From Selaginella tamariscina (lineage: Eukaryota; Streptophyta; Lycopodiopsida; Selaginellales; Selaginellaceae), in assembly GCA_003024785.1 (NCBI GenBank), contig PUQB01000307.1:62001-126000 (forward strand): DNA of 64,000 nucleotides, in the 5' to 3' direction. The position numbers were made by a program, and so were the translations under genes. The notes under the pieces are model-generated. The model saw only the letters and a program-made list of their open reading frames with translations. It was not told the DNA's origin and made no database searches. Shown piece after piece: positions 58,855 through 64,000 of this stretch (position 1 is its first letter; every line of letters starts with the position of its first letter).

Positions 58855-61800
58855 CACTCCCCGCCTTTGAAAATGTCAACGTCCTCGTTGACGTCCAACT
58901 CCAAGACTAGATAATGTTAGAAAAAACTAACCAAAACTAACATATCACTCTATGCGGAGTTAGCCAAAAGTTCACATAATTTATTACCCCCCTTGCATTA
59001 CGCGAAGCCAAGTACTTCAGAACCGTCGTTCACTGAGTCGTAAACCCAGCTGCCGGAGGCACCACCTGCGACATGAAGTCACCTGGAGACCTTTTGCACG
59101 TCTGCAAAGTCTGTCACCCGACGCACACAACACTGGTTAATTTCTTTACTTAACTAGAATTTATATTGGAGGCCTCTAGTTAGTGTTGTTGCCGGCCCCT
59201 TGGTTAATAAGAAATAAAGACTTGCTTTATTCCTTAATATCAAACACTATTGACGACCCTGTCGTCTTAGCACACAACAAGCACTTTGACGTCCATCTCA
59301 AGTGCTTAACCAAACGCCTTCACGTTTCTCCAATTGTTCCACATTTCCACATGTCATGTATTATTATAGCCTCACTTTTCTGTATCCCTCGGTGTTTCTC
59401 ATTACCCCTTTACATAAGGGTCTGCTACTATACCTATCCCTTGTTAGTATATAGTTACGTCAGACTAGTATGAGACTTTTATCGGAATCAAGCTCTTTTC
59501 CGATACTAGAGTACTATTTAAAACCCTGTTCTTTGTAGACATGTCAATCTGGCCAGAGGCGATCACAGAGGCGCATGGTTGTACACATGTAAACAACAAG
59601 GTCTTCCAATCTCCAACTGCCATCCACTTGGTGTGTTATTAACATAAATTTATTCCCGATAGGAATCAAATTCAGTCAAATCCACCAAGTGTGATAGCTT
59701 ACCATTCGTCTTTCGCAACCTTTGTACTCTTTCATAACACCGACCAGTTCAGGACCAGATAAGCTAACATACCTTTCTTACAAACTAATGTGGAAACCAG
59801 GAAATTCAACCCATCTCTAGCCTCAATCGACAATCTTTAGATAACACGTCTCTTAATTGTCACTTCATTTACTCATTCCCAAAGAGCACATCATACTAGA
59901 TGCCGTTCAATACTTCCTAACTCTTTATCTCACTAAGTTTAAAAATACTATATTTCAAACTTAGTTTCCATGATAAGAGTCTCTCTAAACTCAGAATACT
60001 GCACGCCTCCGTAACATTATATTTATTTCCAACTCTAAATTGATTTCGTAAATGTTTCTCAACACTATACCGAAGTATAGCATTTTCACTAATTCGAGCA
60101 ATTAGTGTTTTGACAAACATCTTTTTAAACTAATCCTTATTCTATAAACAGTTGCAATTTCGATATTGATACTCTCGAATGATAATGATCGTTTTAAACG
60201 TTCAAATCCTAAGCTTACCAACTAGTTTTTACTAGTGGATATAAACTTACAATTATATCAATCTATCAAATGCTACAACCATAATAACATAGTCTTAGTT
60301 TACATGAACGAACTTCAGTTTTGAGATGGAATTATAATGTTATGATAGTATTCCGATGAACTTGTTTAGAGACTAAGAAGGAATCATGAACTAGTGTCTA
60401 GTTTATCTAACTGATTTAGCAAGATATTATTCCACACTAATGTTATCATAACACTGAAGTGTTATATCAACTTCATGTTTTAGTTATACCTTATAATTCA
60501 ATAGATCTCCCCAAACATGAATAAAATATCTAGTTCAGTATATTGAACTAAGATACATTATTCACTCTAGACACCTAGCAATCCAGAAAGTACACATTGC
60601 CCCTCAAGCAATGTATTGAGAAATGTCTCATTTCTCAACTAACTTGAAAACACGTTTCAAGTTATAACACTAAGGTAGTGCCTTACCAAAGTGTCAGACT
60701 CAAATCCACTTGAGTCTTTATATTATATGATTACGGCCACCTCATGTGATCATAACCAAGTTTGATATTGAGCGCTCCAAACTCAATATTGAAGAGATAT
60801 CATACCATACTTTGACAAGTCATTTATAACCAATCTTAAAAGATTGTCACAAATTCTCAAAGTTTAGAATATAAATATCTCAACAGATGAGGTGATAGGA
60901 AACCTCATATTTCGAACCGGATATTGGACGAACCTTGAACTACAATCATCAAGAAGGGACACCATCTTCTTGAGCTAATCCCGCTACACAATATCATACT
61001 TACAAGAATATTGAACCAACTCAAGGAACACCATCAAACCTTGAGATAGAACTAACAACTAACCCAAGGAATACAATCAAACCTTGAGTCAAGAATAGTT
61101 CTATTTTTCAATATTCCGAAAGATTGAAGATACATACTTTATTTGTTCTTTAAGTGCCCACATTTGACCATGATGCAGAGTCAAGAAACCGTCTTTTGAA
61201 TAATCGTATTCGACTCTAAAATGAAATTGATATTGAAAATCAATATCAACTTTCAATTCTCATCGAACACCGACTCTCTGAGGAGGTACATGCACTTAAA
61301 CCTCCAAAATGTATACCCTAACTAGACTCATTTGACACCACCACACATAAGTTATCAAACTTAGCAAGTTTCCTTACTTAGTCAATAAGCAAGTGGAGAA
61401 TCCCAAATCATGCTCTTCTTAACCAAGGAATCACCCTTGTTCAAGAGCTTATCCCCACATTGCAAACAACGTTACAGATTTCAAGATTAAAGAGTTAACA
61501 ATGAAAATGCACAAGTGTGCGCCGAACGCCTTCACTATGCAAGTCCTTATTACTCAGTAAACTGAAAATGTAAACGTATGTTTCCAACATTACTCTTTCT
61601 GATAGATCATGCCATCTATCCCAAAACTATATCGATAAGAAACCGAAATCCTCAAGCTATTATCCAAGTCTCTCTCATGATCCCATATGAGAACTTCATA
61701 ATCAAGTTAGTCGAGCTAGCTAACTTGAATACAGATGCGCGCTTACAACTAACTAAGGTTTCAAGTTATACTTTTCAAATTAGGGACTTGAACTTAGTAA

Positions 61801-62560
61801 ACTATTCACCTAATGTTACTTGCAGCTAGCGTCATCAAAATATTGCGAACATCAGACAATACTTTGATTACATTGGATCTTCAAACCCATTGCTTAACAT
61901 ATTCATCATATGTTAATATTGACATTCCGTTGTATTATAAGTTCATCACCATAGTCTGCTTCTAGAGTTACACTCTCGGAAACATGCACTATAATAAGAG
62001 CTTATTTTACACTTTATGTCAAAATGTAGTGTTCATTCTTATGTTTGAATATGCCCCTTCTCCCGAAGTCAAAGATGCACTTTGAACATAAGTCTTTCCC
62101 CGTTTGAACACTAGTTGGATCGATATTGAATCTTGACTAAGCCAAAACTCAATGGACAGTCACATTCTCAAATCATGTGTTATCCCAAATTCAAACACCT
62201 TAAAGAAAAAGAAAAATTTTCAATAATGTGTAGACTTAGGATATCACAAGACCCACCTCGACTTAGTTTGTAAGCCAGAACAAACTAACATTTGTCTTGT
62301 GTATATGGTAACCAAACCACAAGGTAAAATAACCTGGCATACAACTTGAAGTTGCCTTAAGTGCTACCTTAAGTCCATAACCCACACCCACTTATGAAGT
62401 AGGTGTACTCTAAGAGTTATAGATCTCAGGACCAACTCTCCACGCAGAATTCAGACATTAGCCGAAAGTGATAAGTACTTCAAGAATTTAGAACTAACTA
62501 AACCCTAAAACACTACACTTTAGGTAGTCCTACTGACCGTAGAGAATAGGCTCCGCCAAT
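58855..62560. mobile_element. Non-coding interior of the young element
   Basis: 3.7 kb without gag, protease, RT, RNase H or integrase motifs on either strand. The longest frame, near 59,183-59,473, has no domain. The first ~350 bp resemble the 3' end of the autonomous gypsy interior (18,194-18,540), which ties the two elements into one family. Confidence 0.75.
62546..62560 (-). other. Atypical primer-binding site of the young element
   Basis: The minus strand after the 5' LTR reads ATTGGCGGAGCCTATT. Compared with ATTGGTATCGGAGC at 56,825, it looks like a Met-tRNA site that lost TATC. Confidence 0.55.
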
Positions 62561-64000
62561 TGTCAGAGTTTTAACCCAAAGGGCCAACACGTGGCAACAC
62601 GTGGCTGCCAGGTGGCCATTTGGCGTCATCACCCTGTGTGAGCAACGCTAAGTTTCCAGAACAACCCCAACGACCCCTAGGGTTAGACTCTAATGCCCAA
62701 GTGGACAGGAGACTTAGGGTTTAGCCTAAGTCTCCCTAGAGTGTCTACCCCCAAACCCTTGAGGGATAACCCTAGTTGACTTAGGGTTTAGCCTAAGTCT
62801 CCCTAGAGTGTCTGCCCCCAAAACCCTTGAGGGATAACCCTAGTTGACTTAGGGTCTTGCCCTAGAAGACCTAGACAGGCTCATGCCCTAACCCCCATCA
62901 AGGAGACGTGTGTTCCACACATACCCCTGACAGAGCTAAGGCATCGTCACTTACCCCTTGAGGAATCACCCTCATCCGGGAGTACAACCCCTTTAGGGCG
63001 ACAAGGGGTACCCTGAACCACGACTAACCCCTAAGGGTTTGAGTGGCCAAGTTATACCCTAGACCTAGGGCTAGTACTTAGTGAGGACACGAGTGTGCGC
63101 CGTAGGCGGACACGAGTGTTCTGCTAAGCAAACTCCCTAAGGCTAGGTTTGGGATAACCCTAAGCACATGACCTTGCGAGTGCCTTACGAAAGGGCTCTG
63201 CTAACATGTTAGGTTGTTCAACCCTGATTCCAAGGAGAACACTCCCCTAGCCAAGTGTGCCAAAGCACACCTAGTTATGAGACCTAACCTCCCTTGAGCG
63301 GATGCCCAAGGCTTAGCACCCTAGTGCAAGCACAAGCATGCTGTTTTAAGTATCCAACCCCTTGCGACAAGCCCATGACATAACCCAAAGGGCGTGCCTC
63401 GGGTTGTACCATGTGACGTTTAGCCCAGTGTCACATCTCCATGTGACACTGCCTTCCCGATGTGGGCTATCATGCCATAGCCCTTAGATTCAAGAGTTGC
63501 ACCAAGTGCCACAAACGTGGTTCTAAATGCCAACTCTAGAACCCCTCAATGAACCCTCAGGAACCAGTAACTGAACCTGTCAAACAAGATCCCACGCCAC
63601 AGTTGGACAAGGACACGGATGTGCCTTGCTTGGCCGTGAGTGCTACACCTAGCTTGACGTGGAGGAGGAGGCTGGAGACAAGCCTCAACCTCTGCCTCTT
63701 GGAACGTGCATTCCACAGACCTCCCAGGCATGGATTCGCCAACGTTAAGGGTAAGCTACCCCGAAGGTGGGACGTACCCCTGGCATCTGGAAGTTAGGGC
63801 GGCACAACAGAGGGTTGTACCTTAACGACACAAGCTGAAGCTTGCACCGGCAAAGAGAACAACGAACTCATTCATGAACCCAGGAGCTCTCCTACATACT
63901 CTACCTTATTTATGTGACGGAGCCCCCCCCCCCCCCCCCCCTCTTTTCCTATATGTTAGTGGGCTGGCACTGAAATTTAGCCCCTTAGACAAATTAGCAA
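62561..64000 (-). repeat. Right (5') LTR of the young element, cut by the window end
   Basis: It matches 57,059-58,5xx nearly base for base, including the tandem duplication (62,711 and 62,778) and a longer C-run near 63,924-63,942. Differences from the left copy are mostly single bases within runs. Confidence 0.9.

Larger units (their letters stand above)
57059..64000 (-). mobile_element. Young non-autonomous LTR element (LARD-like), runs off the window
   Basis: Two LTR-B copies (57,059-58,854 and 62,561 to beyond the end) bracket a 3.7 kb interior with no pol motif. Orientation is minus: AAAGGCGGGGAGTG (purine tract) abuts the left LTR, and the primer site abuts the right LTR. The insertion interrupted the gag leader of the third element. 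The left 5-bp flank is GCATT. The right flank lies outside the window, so the target duplication cannot be tested here. Confidence 0.85.

Overview
The window is nuclear DNA from a land plant. It holds plant-type split genes with short GT-AG introns, plant protein families (a PHO1-like SPX/EXS transporter, an EMB1417-like PPR protein, a plant-type ATG14 and an Mpv17/PMP22 protein), a nuclear tRNA-Arg(UCU), Ty3/gypsy and Ty1/copia retrotransposons and a PIF/Harbinger-like element. The species cannot be named from this sequence. Introns are mostly 60-150 nt and many consist largely of (CA)n/(TG)n.

Layout. 1-16,500 carries minus-strand genes: a protein kinase followed by a PP2C phosphatase (probably one fused gene), an EMB1417-like PPR protein, an Mpv17-like membrane protein, and an unrecognised protein with a CxxC zinc-ribbon-like module. 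A 4.8 kb AT-rich gene desert splits this block. 16,980-31,630 is a retrotransposon nest. A Ty1/copia remnant is cut by a decayed but structurally complete Ty3/gypsy element (TSD CTCAA). Next to it is a non-autonomous element with related termini, itself interrupted by a solo LTR (TSD AGATG). 32,250-39,700 is a gene island: an ATG14-like autophagy gene and an MDR-type reductase gene diverge from a 242-bp promoter, and the reductase converges on a PHO1-like gene.

40,990-45,015 holds a 1.4 kb element with TTA target duplications, a decayed inverted copy of the reductase gene and the tRNA. 46,600-53,700 contains two tandem copies of a gene whose protein I do not recognise. The first is a pseudogene and the second looks intact apart from apparent missing single bases. 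Downstream are rearranged, partly inverted duplications with 14-3-3 gene fragments. 57,059 to the end is a young non-autonomous LTR element inserted in the leader of a third retrotransposon.

Many exons carry frame breaks that one added base would repair, usually in a homopolymer. Comparison of the two tandem copies and of the two young LTRs points to sequence or assembly errors in most cases rather than gene death, so most of the listed genes are probably functional. Exon boundaries were read by eye, and protein family calls rest on remembered motifs, not on database searches.
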